Source: Coleophoma eucalyptorum (Eukaryota; Ascomycota; Leotiomycetes; Helotiales; Dermateaceae). Taken from it: a stretch of 64,000 bases of DNA. The notes under the pieces were generated by a model. That model saw only the letters and a list, made by a program, of their open reading frames with translations. It did no database searches and was not told the origin of the DNA. Position numbers and translations under genes: made by a program. Position 1 is the stretch's first letter. Every line of letters starts with the position of its first letter. The stretch spans positions 930,001-994,000 of the forward strand of contig JALRME010000012.1 of NCBI GenBank assembly GCA_026120035.1. Direction: 5' to 3'. This document shows, piece after piece, positions 35,726 through 46,312 of this stretch.

Positions 35726-36117
35726 CGAGTATTCTTAAAGACCTCAACATTAACGGCAAAACATATATGAAAAGGTACAAAAGTTATTGGTCAAACAGAG
35801 AGTGAGCAAGGATTTCAGTTAGATAGATACCATAGAGATAATATACAGCGCTGAATTAATGCTACCTATCACCAAGTGTTCTGCCTGGTGGAAGTGAAAC
35901 ATATATTCATTCATTTATATATACACGCACATATATATGTATATTCCTGTGGAGGAATTTGATTAAAATGATAGCCCCAAAGTTGAATTAACATTCCCAT
36001 TGCTTAAGGATAGAATTGAGCCAATTTTAAATCAGTCAAGGGTCGCCCGCCCATCTGGACCTTGTCGACTTCCATCGCCCTTCATGTCAATGCTTGCCAC
36101 TGATCTGAAGCACCACT
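35726..36117. other. Convergent intergenic region
   Basis: About 390 AT-rich bases including an alternating TA/CA tract at about 35915-35950. Nothing else seen. Confidence 0.45.
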
Positions 36118-37362
36118 TTAGCCACAGTTCTTGGGGTGCCTTCTCGTCAAAACAGTAACAATGTATCTGCCTAGCACAGGCAAGATCTTGAAACCACTAG
36201 ACGTGACATACATTTCAGGTGAGCATACCCAGTCGTTCGTTTGGTTGGTCGTATCGGAAAGAGAAGCTCAGGTTTTCAATAACTTACTCTCCAACATCGC
36301 CCGCAGCTAGCAATAGATTCTCAAGCTGTGGATGCTCATCAATGATAAAGTCTCACGTGAGCATATCTGTATATCAGCAAAGTCGCGCGTTCTTCCACGA
36401 TTGATCCGCAACCTTAAGGTGGAACTAGCGGAGTTCATTCCTCAGCGCCGCTTCAGTATCAGCTGGAATAAATGAATACGCTGCGCTGTTTTTATCGCGG
36501 GGAGGTGCGGAAATCTTGGTCTGGCTATCCTTGCTAAGATGTGACTTCCGTGGTGTATCCATAGCCATGTCGAGCACATTTCAATTGTTTGGTGATGGGA
36601 TCGGGCGGGAAGCAGAACCATCCGGTAGATATGTTGGTTATGACAGGGAGATCAGCGGGCTTTCTGACTTCCCATCTGTGAGTTGGATGAAACCGACAGG
36701 TTGGCCCGTTAAGATTGAATTTCTTGAGAGGTTCACCAGGCAGCCATTCCATGCACTGGCAGGCAGTATAACCTTTGAGGCGACGATCCATGGCCCAGAA
36801 GCAACGTTGACTCTTACAACCTTATCCTCCTCAATTCTTAACAATCTTGCCGTTATCCTCTTGCCTACGATGAATGAGACGCCGGCCAAGGAGCATTCTC
36901 GTGCAAGAGTTTGGACCACACCCGCTGCATTGGCCCAAGCACCCATAAAATTGGTGTAGCCACTAAGTTTCGAGAAATCTCCACAAGCATTGGCTTATTG
37001 ACATCTTTATTGCCAGCAACTTTTTCAAAGAATACACCGTGTCGGCGATAAAGTTTGCTTCATCTTGATCATATGTAGGTTATCGGGAGATTTAGAAAAC
37101 ATAACAAAATTGGTGGAGTGAAAAAAAAAACTGCTCTGTCTTATCATCCACAATTCTAATGCTTCGCTAGCAATCCGGCACGAATCACTTGTAAGATGTC
37201 GAGACTAGATCTGTCTGGGACAGGAGGCAGGTACCGGACAATCGTGGTCACGTTTTGGTGCCCCCTCTGTGTCAATTCCACAGCTGTGCTAGGTCCAAAG
37301 ACGCCCGCTCCTACAATGAGGATGGCACTTTCTTTAGTGATGATGCTGCTTGCGGATGACAT
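36118..37362 (-). pseudogene. Fructosyl-amino-acid oxidase (FAD, sarcosine-oxidase-like) pseudogene
   Basis: Fragments in family order but in different frames lie on the minus strand. The N-terminus (37362-37156) has the FAD dinucleotide motif ILIVGAGVFGPSTA and RYLPPVPDRSSLDI. The next recognisable piece, GYTNFMGAWANAAGVVQTL (about 36960), lies some 90 residues further along the normal protein although only about 200 bp separate them, implying a deletion. Then come TGQPVGFIQLT, NISTGWFCFPPDPITK with ARHGYGYTTEVTS in another frame, the C-terminal FIIDEHPQLENLLLAAG after a stop, and GFKILPVLGRYIV near 36190. Functional homologues (amadoriases) oxidise glycated amino acids using FAD, releasing H2O2. 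Several stops and frame breaks plus the deletion make this copy non-functional. Confidence 0.82.
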
Positions 37363-38456
37363 GTCAACAGCAATAGGGAATGGGTAAAGATTGCAGGACT
37401 TTATCTTCTTTTTTTGGGTTTGTCAAGTAATTGTGATGCGATTCTATTTGAATATATGGTATTGCTTTGACTCGCACGAAGGGTTCTTTCCCACCAACAC
37501 TGGTCCCTGCCGGGTGCTGAGGCGAGGCCATGCCTACGTCTGTCTGTTGTCTCATCTGTTGTCTTCAGTTTGGCACCCGGGACAGCCCGATCATGACAGC
37601 AGCGAAGAAACTTTCAAACCCAGATATTTCCCATTTCAAGTCACCGTATGATCAATAGGCAGCAACACCACAGAGTTCGGCGTCTCAAATGTGCCCTTCA
37701 TGACCCGATAAAGTAATTTGGACTGGCTTCCAGCGGGTTTGTCAGCCGAACGCATGAGATGGAGTTAGAGAACAAGGACAAGACTGGAAAGAAAGAAGAG
37801 GAAAGAGTTACACCGAAGTAACTATTTAAATTATTGGAAAACTTACAAAAAACAGTTTGTTAGTATGAGAGGGCTTTTGTTCAGTATAAAAGGCCTATCT
37901 TTTTGCATTTGAGGCAGTACCAAGGTTCTACCCCGCAACAAACACGTCGTAACCAGCGCACGCACCGCCTCGGATTACGACCTGACGTCGCTGCGGAAAT
38001 CGGGATAAAATGATCGATGCTCTCGACGGGAATTTTATTCTTGAGCAATGTCTACTACCAGAGATAGAATGACATGTAGCCAAGACATGGAGGATCTCGT
38101 ATTCTATAGTTGCTCTTTCTTTGCTTTCCTTGACGTTGAGATATGGTAAATCGCAGCTCAGCACTCTTTAGCGAGACCTCAGAATGTAATACTTGTCCTT
38201 GTCGACAAAGAAAGAGTCGAATGCTATCAAGAGAGCACTATCATTTGTTCCGGCTCGCCAAGGTCAAGAAGCGTCATTGAAGACAACACATCTCTCCTCC
38301 ACGATCGCACCGGCTCGGCGGTCGAGTGAGAAGGCGAAACCGCTAGTTCTAAACACAGTGCAAGCGAAGGGCCAAAGCTCATTCTCTTCCTGCTCTCACC
38401 TCCACGTTCTTGCTTGCATGGGATAGAAAGACAGCTCCCCCGATAAACAGGATAGC
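37363..38456. other. Intergenic region
   Basis: About 1.1 kb between a pseudogene and the Zn2Cys6 gene; it presumably contains the latter's promoter. Short frames on both strands lack domains. Confidence 0.4.
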
Positions 38457-39656
38457 ATGCCACCTCGACGGTCTCATACTAAGTCACGTAATGGATGCAC
38501 TCCATGTAAGCAGCGACGAGTCAAATGCGACGAGGGGGGTCCGCCATGCAAAAACTGTACCAACCGCAGTCTTGACTGCTTCTACATCTCACCTGCACGA
38601 TCACCAGGCTCTCAATCTGTGGAGAGGAAAAGCTCGATTTCGGAGAGAAATGTGACCAGTCAACCCCCTCCACGCGCTTCCGGGCAACCGGCAACTCCAC
38701 CCAGAACCAGCTCGCCCCCGGATCAGGATCTAGATGATCAAGGGCTCCATTCAACTAACGTATCGTTGGGATCGGCGAGGGATCGACTGGAGCTTGAGCT
38801 ACTGCATTGGTGGCATAAAAAGACCAGCCTCAGCTTCAGCCTGGTCCTAGCCGACCAGTTCCAGAACTATGCTGTGGAAGAAGGACTCAAGCACGAATAT
38901 CTCATGGATTTTATCTTTGCATTTACCTCTCTCCACATGGCGAGTGAGATAGGTGATCATCATTTGGCCGCTTCCTACTTTCAGTACTCGTTACAATATC
39001 AGAATAAGGCAATGCCGGGCTTCCGCAACGCTTTTCAACATGTCGAAAAATCAAATTGTGATGTCGTTTTTGCGGCCGCGGTCTTGATGATGGCTACTAG
39101 CATTACATCAGCTTTCCTACCTCTTGGCGATGGAGATGAGCCTAAGTCAGTCACGGAGCGTATTGTACTCATTTTGAACTTTATCAAAGGCACTAGCTCT
39201 GTTATCGATGCCTGCCAACCGTGGCTTGCGGACGGGGTCTTCGCGTTCGTCTTTCCTCTGGACCAGTTCAAATCTTTGGGGCGAGTGGAGATACTTCCTG
39301 CACCCCAAATTCTCAAGGAGCTGAACGATAATATCGTCGTTGACAGTAACCTACATGAAATTTACGTGAGCGAGATAAGCAAGCTCGAGATCTGCATCCT
39401 GCATAATTATAGCTTATCAATCCCATGGCTGTCCAAAGTAAGCACCGAGTTTACGGTCGAGTTACAGCAGAGAAGCCCTATGGCCTTGATGGTTTTCATG
39501 TATTGGGGCGTTATACTCTGTCAGCTTGATGATCTTTGGTGGGCGAAGTATGCTGGTAAGAGGATTGTGGAGGAGTCATCAATAGATCTCCTTCAGGCTG
39601 GAGCGGAGTGGTATGAGGCTACCAAATGGGCAAAGACACAGGTTGGCTTACCATGA
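38457..39656 (+). CDS. Zn2Cys6 transcription factor (UPC2-like)
   Basis: A single 399-codon frame with no intron needed. Residues about 14-41 form the binuclear zinc cluster C-x2-C-x6-C-x6-C-x2-C-x6-C (GCTPCKQRRVKCDE then GPPCKNCTNRSLDC), which binds DNA, usually as a CGG half-site. A Ser/Pro-rich linker follows (RASGQPATPPRTSSPPDQ). The C-terminal region, beginning RLELELLHWWHKKTSLSFSL with DFIFAFTSLHMASE, matches the sterol-uptake-control (UPC2-type) fungal regulators, which share a helical ligand-sensing-like domain. These are nuclear activators; many sit in or near metabolic clusters. It is the first gene of the five-gene run to 46312. Target genes unknown. Confidence 0.88.
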   Translation: MPPRRSHTKSRNGCTPCKQRRVKCDEGGPPCKNCTNRSLDCFYISPARSPGSQSVERKSSISERNVTSQPPPRASGQPATPPRTSSPPDQDLDDQGLHSTNVSLGSARDRLELELLHWWHKKTSLSFSLVLADQFQNYAVEEGLKHEYLMDFIFAFTSLHMASEIGDHHLAASYFQYSLQYQNKAMPGFRNAFQHVEKSNCDVVFAAAVLMMATSITSAFLPLGDGDEPKSVTERIVLILNFIKGTSSVIDACQPWLADGVFAFVFPLDQFKSLGRVEILPAPQILKELNDNIVVDSNLHEIYVSEISKLEICILHNYSLSIPWLSKVSTEFTVELQQRSPMALMVFMYWGVILCQLDDLWWAKYAGKRIVEESSIDLLQAGAEWYEATKWAKTQVGLP

Positions 39657-40205
39657 GATATCTTTCTTCTACGATAATGAACTATGCGTCTGCGATACGA
39701 GTTTGGTCTGATAGGATGGCACCTGGATGGGAGATACACTAGATGTGTAAAGCTAATGTCAGTTCCTGCAAAACTTGATAAATTTTTTGGATAATTGTGA
39801 CCCCAAATACTTACTGTGCTTGCATATCTGCTAAACTAAAGCTTGTTGAAAGGTATGAATGAGTTTTGGCGAATATCACACCGTCAAGCAATAATTATAT
39901 GTTTATTTCCGTGCAACCTAAATGTATGTCTCATCATTATCAGATATTATGAGCCTCCACTCAAGAAGTATGATAATTTCAATTCCTGATAATCAAAGCT
40001 TACGATACTCAATTATTATTTCGTTCTCGTTTTCGTTTTCGTTCTCGTTCTCGCTGTCGTTAAATTTCCTCTAGAACTAACACCCTGATAACATCGTCAA
40101 TTGACAAAGATCCGTCAACGGCGGAGATTAGATTCTCAAAGACATATCAAAAGCTCATTGTCCAGTGGGAAATTTTCTATGCGTAATAAGTTTCAAATTC
40201 GCAGT
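39657..40205. repeat. Intergenic region with a TTCGTT-type microsatellite
   Basis: About 550 bases without a gene. At about 40019-40062 the sequence is a degenerate hexanucleotide run built from TTCGTT and CTCGTT units. Confidence 0.5.
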
Positions 40206-40986
40206 ATGAGCAGATCGAAACATTTCCTCGTTCTAGGCGCCACAGGTTTGACCTTCTGCATTTCCAAAAACTCGATATAATAACTAACTCTAGCCTCAAA
40301 GGAGCTTGTGGGAGTCTTTTCTGCCAATATGCTATTGAGAAAGGACATATAATCACCATAATAGCACGTAATCCGACCAAACTTCCTGCAACTATAAAAG
40401 ACAATGAGCGAGCCACAGTTATTGAAGGGACTCTAGAAGATGAGCAAACGCTTCAGCAAGCCTCAAAATGCGGTGCTGATGTTTTCGTTTCCTTTGCTGG
40501 GCCACCGTATGGCGGTAAAGGTACTGTAAGTGATGATTTTATAACTGAAATATTTGAATATTCGCTGACCTTTTCGTTCAAAAGCCTCTAGCAGATTTTT
40601 ACAAGAAGCTGTTGCCTGTGATAGCATCCGAAGGAATCCGACGTGCTCTAATCCTCTGCACGCCATCGTTCCCCAACGAGCTGGATATCCCTACCATGAG
40701 ATGGAAACTCGGAAAATGGTTCATGCTGATTTTCAGTGCATCCCAATACAACGAAATGGTTGCCGTTGGGGATTTTGTTACAGCACAACCCCAGGATCAA
40801 TTGGAATGGACACTTTTCCGTGTTGGACAACTCACAAACAAACCAGACGCGCAAGTAGAAGCAACTTATCTTGGTTCCGACACGGAAAGGATTTCAATAA
40901 GCCGCGCGAGTATCGCGAGCTGGGTATTGGAAGAGGCGAGTGCAAACAACTTCATTGGAAAGGCCCCTTATATTTGCAACACCTAG
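40206..40986 (+). CDS. NAD(P)-binding NmrA/BVR-B-like oxidoreductase
   Basis: Three exons (40206-40245, 40302-40525, 40585-40986) give 221 aa. The splice of exons 1 and 2 builds the nucleotide-binding loop FLVLGATGACGSLFCQYA (G-x-x-G-x-x-G). Then come IIARNPTK, the NADP-selecting Arg, and DVFVSFAGPPYGGKGT in the position of the second strand loop. The later part, LPVIASEGIRRALILCTPS, resembles atypical short-chain dehydrogenases of the biliverdin-reductase-B/NmrA type. There is no Y-x-x-x-K catalytic motif, as usual for this subgroup, so it may be a reductase or a redox sensor. It is cytosolic. It lies between the UPC2-like regulator and the alpha/beta hydrolase, consistent with a tailoring role in that gene run. 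Confidence 0.8.
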
Positions 40987-41251
40987 TTTTCACATTGCTT
41001 ACTATCTGTACACTCCCGAAGATAGAATAAATGGCTGAGAACTATACTAGTCACTATAATAGAAGTGCCATTAATTCTATATATCCCAGTACTTGAGTCT
41101 ACACATCACTAATAGGAATGGCATTTTTGAGGGTTGGATAAGGAGATATTAAGTAAAAATATATAAACCTGTCAAATTGTTTGCTACGATTTCCAAAAGT
41201 TATTCAAAACCTGGAGTCTACGATCAATAAGTATTGCTCAACAGCCACCTC

Positions 41252-42275
41252 CTATAACACTTCAGCTTTCAGAAAGCTCCACACTGCATCCCGGAACTTC
41301 TCTGGTTCGTCAGTTGGTGGGCTGTGTCCTGAGCGCTCGAAGATCTCCAACCGCACATTTGGAATGCCATCTGCTATTTCCTGGCTGAAATACACTGGAG
41401 CAATATAGTCATGACGTCCAACAATGACCAGTGTGGGAGCCTGTTAGACAGTTAGGTAATGATGAGACGCTATTGTAGTGTTGAACCTACCTTAATCTCT
41501 TTGAGCCGATGACGAACATCAAATCGTGGCATGTTTACACTGAACGCTGCGTTTTGTGTGGCTGAATGGTAAGCTGAATACTTATCCGTGGCAACCAGTC
41601 CCTCAAAGTCTTTCGGTGCAGTACTATGATTGGCTACTTTTTTGGCTGAGAGTTCTTCTGGGGGATCATAGATTGGCAAAATTTCTCGAACACCTTCCTC
41701 GAAGTCTTTGTCATCGTACAGATTTCCCGACCAAACCCGTATTTGACGTGCTACGTCAACACTGAGCCTGTCTGATGTTAAAACACTTGCGAGCGCGGTC
41801 ATCATGCCTGCTACACCATTGGCCCAGGTATCTCTGAGAATGAGTCCAAGTAATCTATCCCCATGCAAAATAGCATAGTCGAGCGAGATGAAGCCACCAT
41901 AAGAGCCTCCAGCAAGGAGGAACTTTTCTGCACCTGCCCATTTCCTAATAGGCTCGAGTTAGTTTACGCTGATTTGAATCGCAGATCGGAGTACCTAAGA
42001 TTTTCAATATCGCTGATCCAGCGATCATGAGTGTATGGTCCCGTGAGATCAGAGATACCGCTTCCTCGGGCATCAAACACCAGTACTCGGAAAGCACCAG
42101 AAAGGAAGGTGAATGAAGCCTCGGGTTCTGCTAGAGTCGACAGACCTGGTGCGCCATGGTGGACAATGAGGAGCGGTTTCATGACTTCAGGATCATTCCC
42201 AAGCACTTTAACGTGCAAGCGAACTCCATCATCCATTGTGACTGTTGAAGTCGTTGTGCTGCTTTTTGCTGTCAT
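41252..42275 (-). CDS. Alpha/beta hydrolase, proline iminopeptidase-like (S33)
   Basis: Three exons on the minus strand; the last ends RDAVWSFLKAEVL with TAG at 41252-41254. The start MTAKSSTTTSTVTMDDGVRL at 42275 precedes LLIVHHGAPGLST, a variant of the HGGPG oxyanion-hole motif of peptidase family S33. DARGSGISDLTGPYT follows, then the nucleophile elbow GGSYGGFISLDYA (G-x-S-x-G). The acid is probably the Asp of VGRHDYIAP, and the His is in ERSGHSPPTDEP, so a full Ser-Asp-His triad is visible. About 300 residues, no signal peptide. It probably hydrolyses an ester, amide or N-terminal proline; within the neighbouring gene run it could also act as a hydrolase on a pathway intermediate. Confidence 0.85.
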
Positions 42276-43258
42276 TTTGGATATTAGAATCTCTTAAAGA
42301 CCCGTGCAACGATTAAACAATGAACATAAGTCACGACTGGCATCTGGAGACAAAGAACTGAGGAAAGGAAAAATCGTGATTCGACGAGCATTATATAGTC
42401 ACTTTTGGATTTCTAGGGTCATCAAATCCAGATTATGTATATAGGCCCACCTCAGTTCTTACCCAGTCAAAAGCCTGGAATAGTCTACCTCCAGTTATGG
42501 TATCATGTGCAGGTTTGCATCCAACAAGTGGTGCCAAGTGAATGAGCAGCTAGTGAAGTGCTTTTCCACTATATAGTTAGCAACTCCTGGCAAATCATGA
42601 AGCCTTTGAGGTGGAGGGACCCGGAGAATCTCGTAAATTTACGCATGTCTTGCAGTCTGTAGACATCAAAATCCGTGGTTTGTAATGAAGCTTTACAGAG
42701 GAGAGGAGACGCCTCGCGAAGCTAACTATATATGGCTAGCGGTTAATGCGTCAATGATCTGTAGTAGCTGAACATGGGTTGGATCTGATGAGCAATCAAG
42801 ATATAATTATTCCTTGCCAAAATCAAATCACTCTCACTGGATTATTACACCATAAAAGATTAAACCTCGATGCAAGAGAAACCTGGCCTTAGATAATGTC
42901 CCAAAATTATGCTTGGATGTGATGAACTTGAACTAAACATGGTGAGATACGGCCCAGTCATGTGATGGAGACTACACTACTACAGTGCTTATTGGTCGTA
43001 GATGCAGGTCCTCTGCAAGCTCTCCGAAGCATTTCACCATTCTCTGTGTGACCAAACCGACTGTTTCCTTTTGAGGGAACTTTTAATGGAGACTGTCATA
43101 TATTGAGCTACCTTAGGACATAACGTTATCAGTTCTTTCGTATATCTTGATACGGCACTTGAAGGTAGCAATTTGTAAGCAGTCTTGTCATATTCACTTG
43201 CAGATTTTTGGTGGGATGTTAGGCCACGTCCTTGTCTTATCCAGGATATTGAATTATT
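42276..43258. other. Divergent intergenic region
   Basis: About 980 bases between the hydrolase and the next Zn2Cys6 gene, divergently transcribed. AT-rich; no coding potential recognised. It probably serves as a shared promoter. Confidence 0.4.
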
Positions 43259-44868
43259 ATGGCTCGAACTGCCGGACGAAGTAGGGGTTGTCGCACTTGC
43301 CGACAACGTCACATCAAGGTGGGTAAATCTCCAGATAAGCTACTGCTTAGCCATACACAAGTTGCTCATGTTGCCACACCATAGTGCGATGAAGCGCTTC
43401 CAGGGTGTACCCAATGTAGGAAGTACGGAAAGAAATGCCCGGGACCAATAACTGGCACTTTCTATGTTATTGCCTCGGATAATTGCACAAGGCCATCGAG
43501 CATTAGCAGAGGTTACGCCGGTGCACCAGAATGCAGTCAAAGAAGCAACCCTTCTGGATCCAACTCCGACTTTCCTGATTCGGTCAGCGATAATAGTTCA
43601 TTGCATTCTACAGTCCAAGTCGACACACAATCCCCGATTAAACTAGCAAGGGACGCATTTGTGTCTACTATACCATCCTATTATCAGCCCTCGCGTGCCG
43701 AAGCATTTGAGCAACTATTCTTCTCTCATTTCTTTGATGGATGTGGCAGGGGAATTGAAACCATCGGTGCATGTTCATGGCTAGGCAAGTTACCTACCCG
43801 AATGGCGACTTCGTTCACAAGCCCGGCAATAAAATACTCTGTTCGCGCTACATGCATGGCATTTTATGGAATTCTTAATGGGGAGGTATCCATCCAAACC
43901 GAAGCTCGCCGTACGTACGTTAGGGCGTTGGAGTCTCGACGTGCAGATTTATACCAATTCACATTGCAAAAGCATGTGGGCCGGATCACAGCGTCTGAGG
44001 AAGCCATCTGTGTCACCCTCATGCTGTGTTACTACGAGCTTGTGTTTAAGACATCACCGGTCGCTTGGATACACCACCTTCATGCAGCAGCAGCGATGTT
44101 AGAAGAAAAAGGACCGGAAGAATGTCAGTCTGGATTTATACACCAACTTTTTCGCACGACAAGACTTGGGATTGTAAGTACTTTTCTCAAATCGAGCCTG
44201 AGGAGAATTCTGCTGGTCTGACTAACTGACTGCAACAGGCATTTGGATCTGTGGCAGATAAGACGCCACACATATTTGCTCAGAAGTTTTGGACAACAAT
44301 ACCATTCCAGGGCCCGAAAACGCAGCTTGACATCCTCGTTGATGTCGTACTCTCGATTCCGGAGCACGCCCTCATAGCAGACCGAATGATCTATGAGACG
44401 TCTATCTTTGACTTAGGTGAACCACTGCAGAATTTCCAGGCCGGTATATCTATTCTATTATCTAAACTTGACGACCAGGCTCGGGGCGATGAAGGACTTC
44501 TCACTCAACTCCAACCACCCACAATACTTCCAAAAGAACACTGTGGTTCACAATTAGATCCATGTTGGGATCCTATGGGCAGATGTCTAGCTGCGCTCCA
44601 CCATGCCGCCTACCTGATATGCTTTACGCTCCTGGCCTCGATGGACATAGCAAGTGGTAGCATCCAAGACTTAGCCGCCTATCATTCTAAAGCAGTACTA
44701 GACGCTGTTGAATATGTGGACACCCGCACGCAATGTTCGGCGAGCAGTTTATACATGACAACAATCTTTTCTCTGAATATCATATGCACATGGAGCCCTT
44801 CGACGGTCCATCAAGCAGTAGCTCGAAGGAAATTGGAAAATGCTTCGACAGGGAGTATCTCCCAATAA
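43259..44868 (+). CDS. Zn2Cys6 transcription factor
   Basis: Three exons (43259-43318, 43385-44173, 44239-44868) encode 492 aa. The zinc cluster is split by the first intron right after HIK: GCRTCRQRHIK then CDEALPGCTQCRKYGKKCPG, giving C-x2-C-x6-C-x6-C-x2-C-x6-C. The rest has a Ser-rich linker, then the helical fungal-specific regulatory region (FVSTIPSYYQPSRAEAFEQL, ASEEAICVTLMLCYYELVF, WIHHLHAAAAMLEEKGP). The C-terminal KAVLDAVEYVDT and TIFSLNIICTWSPST fit the usual end of this family. Expected to be a nuclear DNA-binding regulator. It is divergent from the hydrolase and convergent with the methyltransferase, so both could be under its control. Confidence 0.88.
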
Positions 44869-45136
44869 GCAGTGGATTACAGGCAGTGGTAATTGATGAC
44901 ATCAGATCGGCCAGCCAAAATTAAAGGCTGCTGCAAACTTAGTATGTTCTTAAGAGATTCTCCGGTCGTACTAGGTTCCCTTATAGTGAGACTTAAAAAC
45001 CAATATTTGCGTGGTTCATCTACCTACAATCTTACTCCGCAGAGGCTTGGCATCAAGTCATCTAAATGTGGATTCTCCCTCAATGCCAATCATAGCGCCA
45101 CCAGCTATGTAATCACGAAGCATTGTACAAAGTTCA

Positions 45137-46312
45137 CTACTCTCGGACAACAGTGAAGCGTAGCCTTCTGATGGCTGGCCATTGAGCCTCATTCTTGTCC
45201 TTTCGAAATTCATCAACTTCCAACAATTCGGCCTTGACATTCCATTTAGTTCCCGTGACATCACCTACCACTTTCCACATCGTTTCAAAGCTCTCCGCAT
45301 TATGCTGAAACATCGTCCCACTCTTGTTCGTACGATGCGGTCTTGCTCCCGCATCCACATTGCCGGCCTGTCGGCCCAGAACCATGGTGCCTTTCTCGGG
45401 ACGCGTGAGCTGCACTATCCGCTTGCATACCTCTACCTGTTCATCGTACGCAAAGAGATGGAGGAATGAGCCTATGTAGACGATGTCGATTTTGCCAGCA
45501 ACCTCCGAAAGAGGCGAGGACGGATCAAAGATGTCGGCAGCGATAAATTTGCTCTTCAGCGTATCCCTGTCCAGAAAGAGATCGTAGCCAAGGTTGAAGA
45601 ATTCTGGCCGTAGGTCGCAGCCGTAGAGGCTTTCATGAGGTGCGCCGCCAGCAGCAATCATGCGCAACTCCTGTCCGAAACAGCATCCCAGATCCAGGAA
45701 ATTTGCGTGGCCGGATTTCAGGCGACGCAGTACTTCGGGGTAGTCGGGAAAACGACTAATGGCTCTAGGACATGATTGTGGGTCAATCTCCAGTTCCAAA
45801 GGGGGGGCACTATACTGGACATTTCATAGTTATAGCGCTCAGGACACTTGAAATCCCACTTACAAGTCTAAGAATCGAAATCCCCCAATGCATGGGTACG
45901 GCCAGATTTGCCAGGCCTTGTCGCGCTAAGTGACGATCAGGATCAGCAAGCAGTATGTACAATAAGCGACGGCTTAGCCGAGGTTGGGGTTGGGTGGTGG
46001 GCCTACGATCTTGTAAATATGCGCTTCGACTTGGTCCGCTGGAATCCTGCTGTAGTTGATCAAGAGATCTCGTGTAGTACTGTCTAGTTTCGTTCCTATG
46101 CTCTCGCTGTACCACGGAACATCTTTGGAGCGGGCATCGATCTTGTCCTCTGCATCTGGTATGTTCGTATGTGCCATGTCGAACTCTGCTCTTGAGAATG
46201 AGGGTAAATCTTTGATATCTTCCGATGGGTCGAGTTGAAGTTCACGCTTTGCTTTTGTTTGGTCGTTCTTTTTAAGTATGGGTGACATCACAAGGCTGAC
46301 AATGGGTTGCAT
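45137..46312 (-). CDS. SAM-dependent methyltransferase of the meroterpenoid (Trt5/AusD) type
   Basis: Three exons on the minus strand. Exon 1 starts at ATG 46312 (MQPIVSLVMSPILKKND) and ends VEAHIYKI; the second (IRDKAWQIWPYPCIGGFRFLD) and the third join as FAPPLELEIDPQSCPRA. Motif I is FLDLGCCFGQELRMIAAGGA and motif II is YGCDLRPEFFNLGYDLFLDRD; FIAADIFDPSS, VYIGSFLHLFAYDEQ and VLGRQAGN follow. This set is characteristic of the small-molecule methyltransferases from fungal meroterpenoid and related clusters, which methylate carboxyl or hydroxyl groups of pathway intermediates. An earlier in-frame TTG would add nine codons but is not a likely start. No polyketide synthase, terpene cyclase or prenyltransferase is visible nearby, so the acceptor is unknown. 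The stop is only 268 bp from the convergent regulator gene. Confidence 0.85.
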
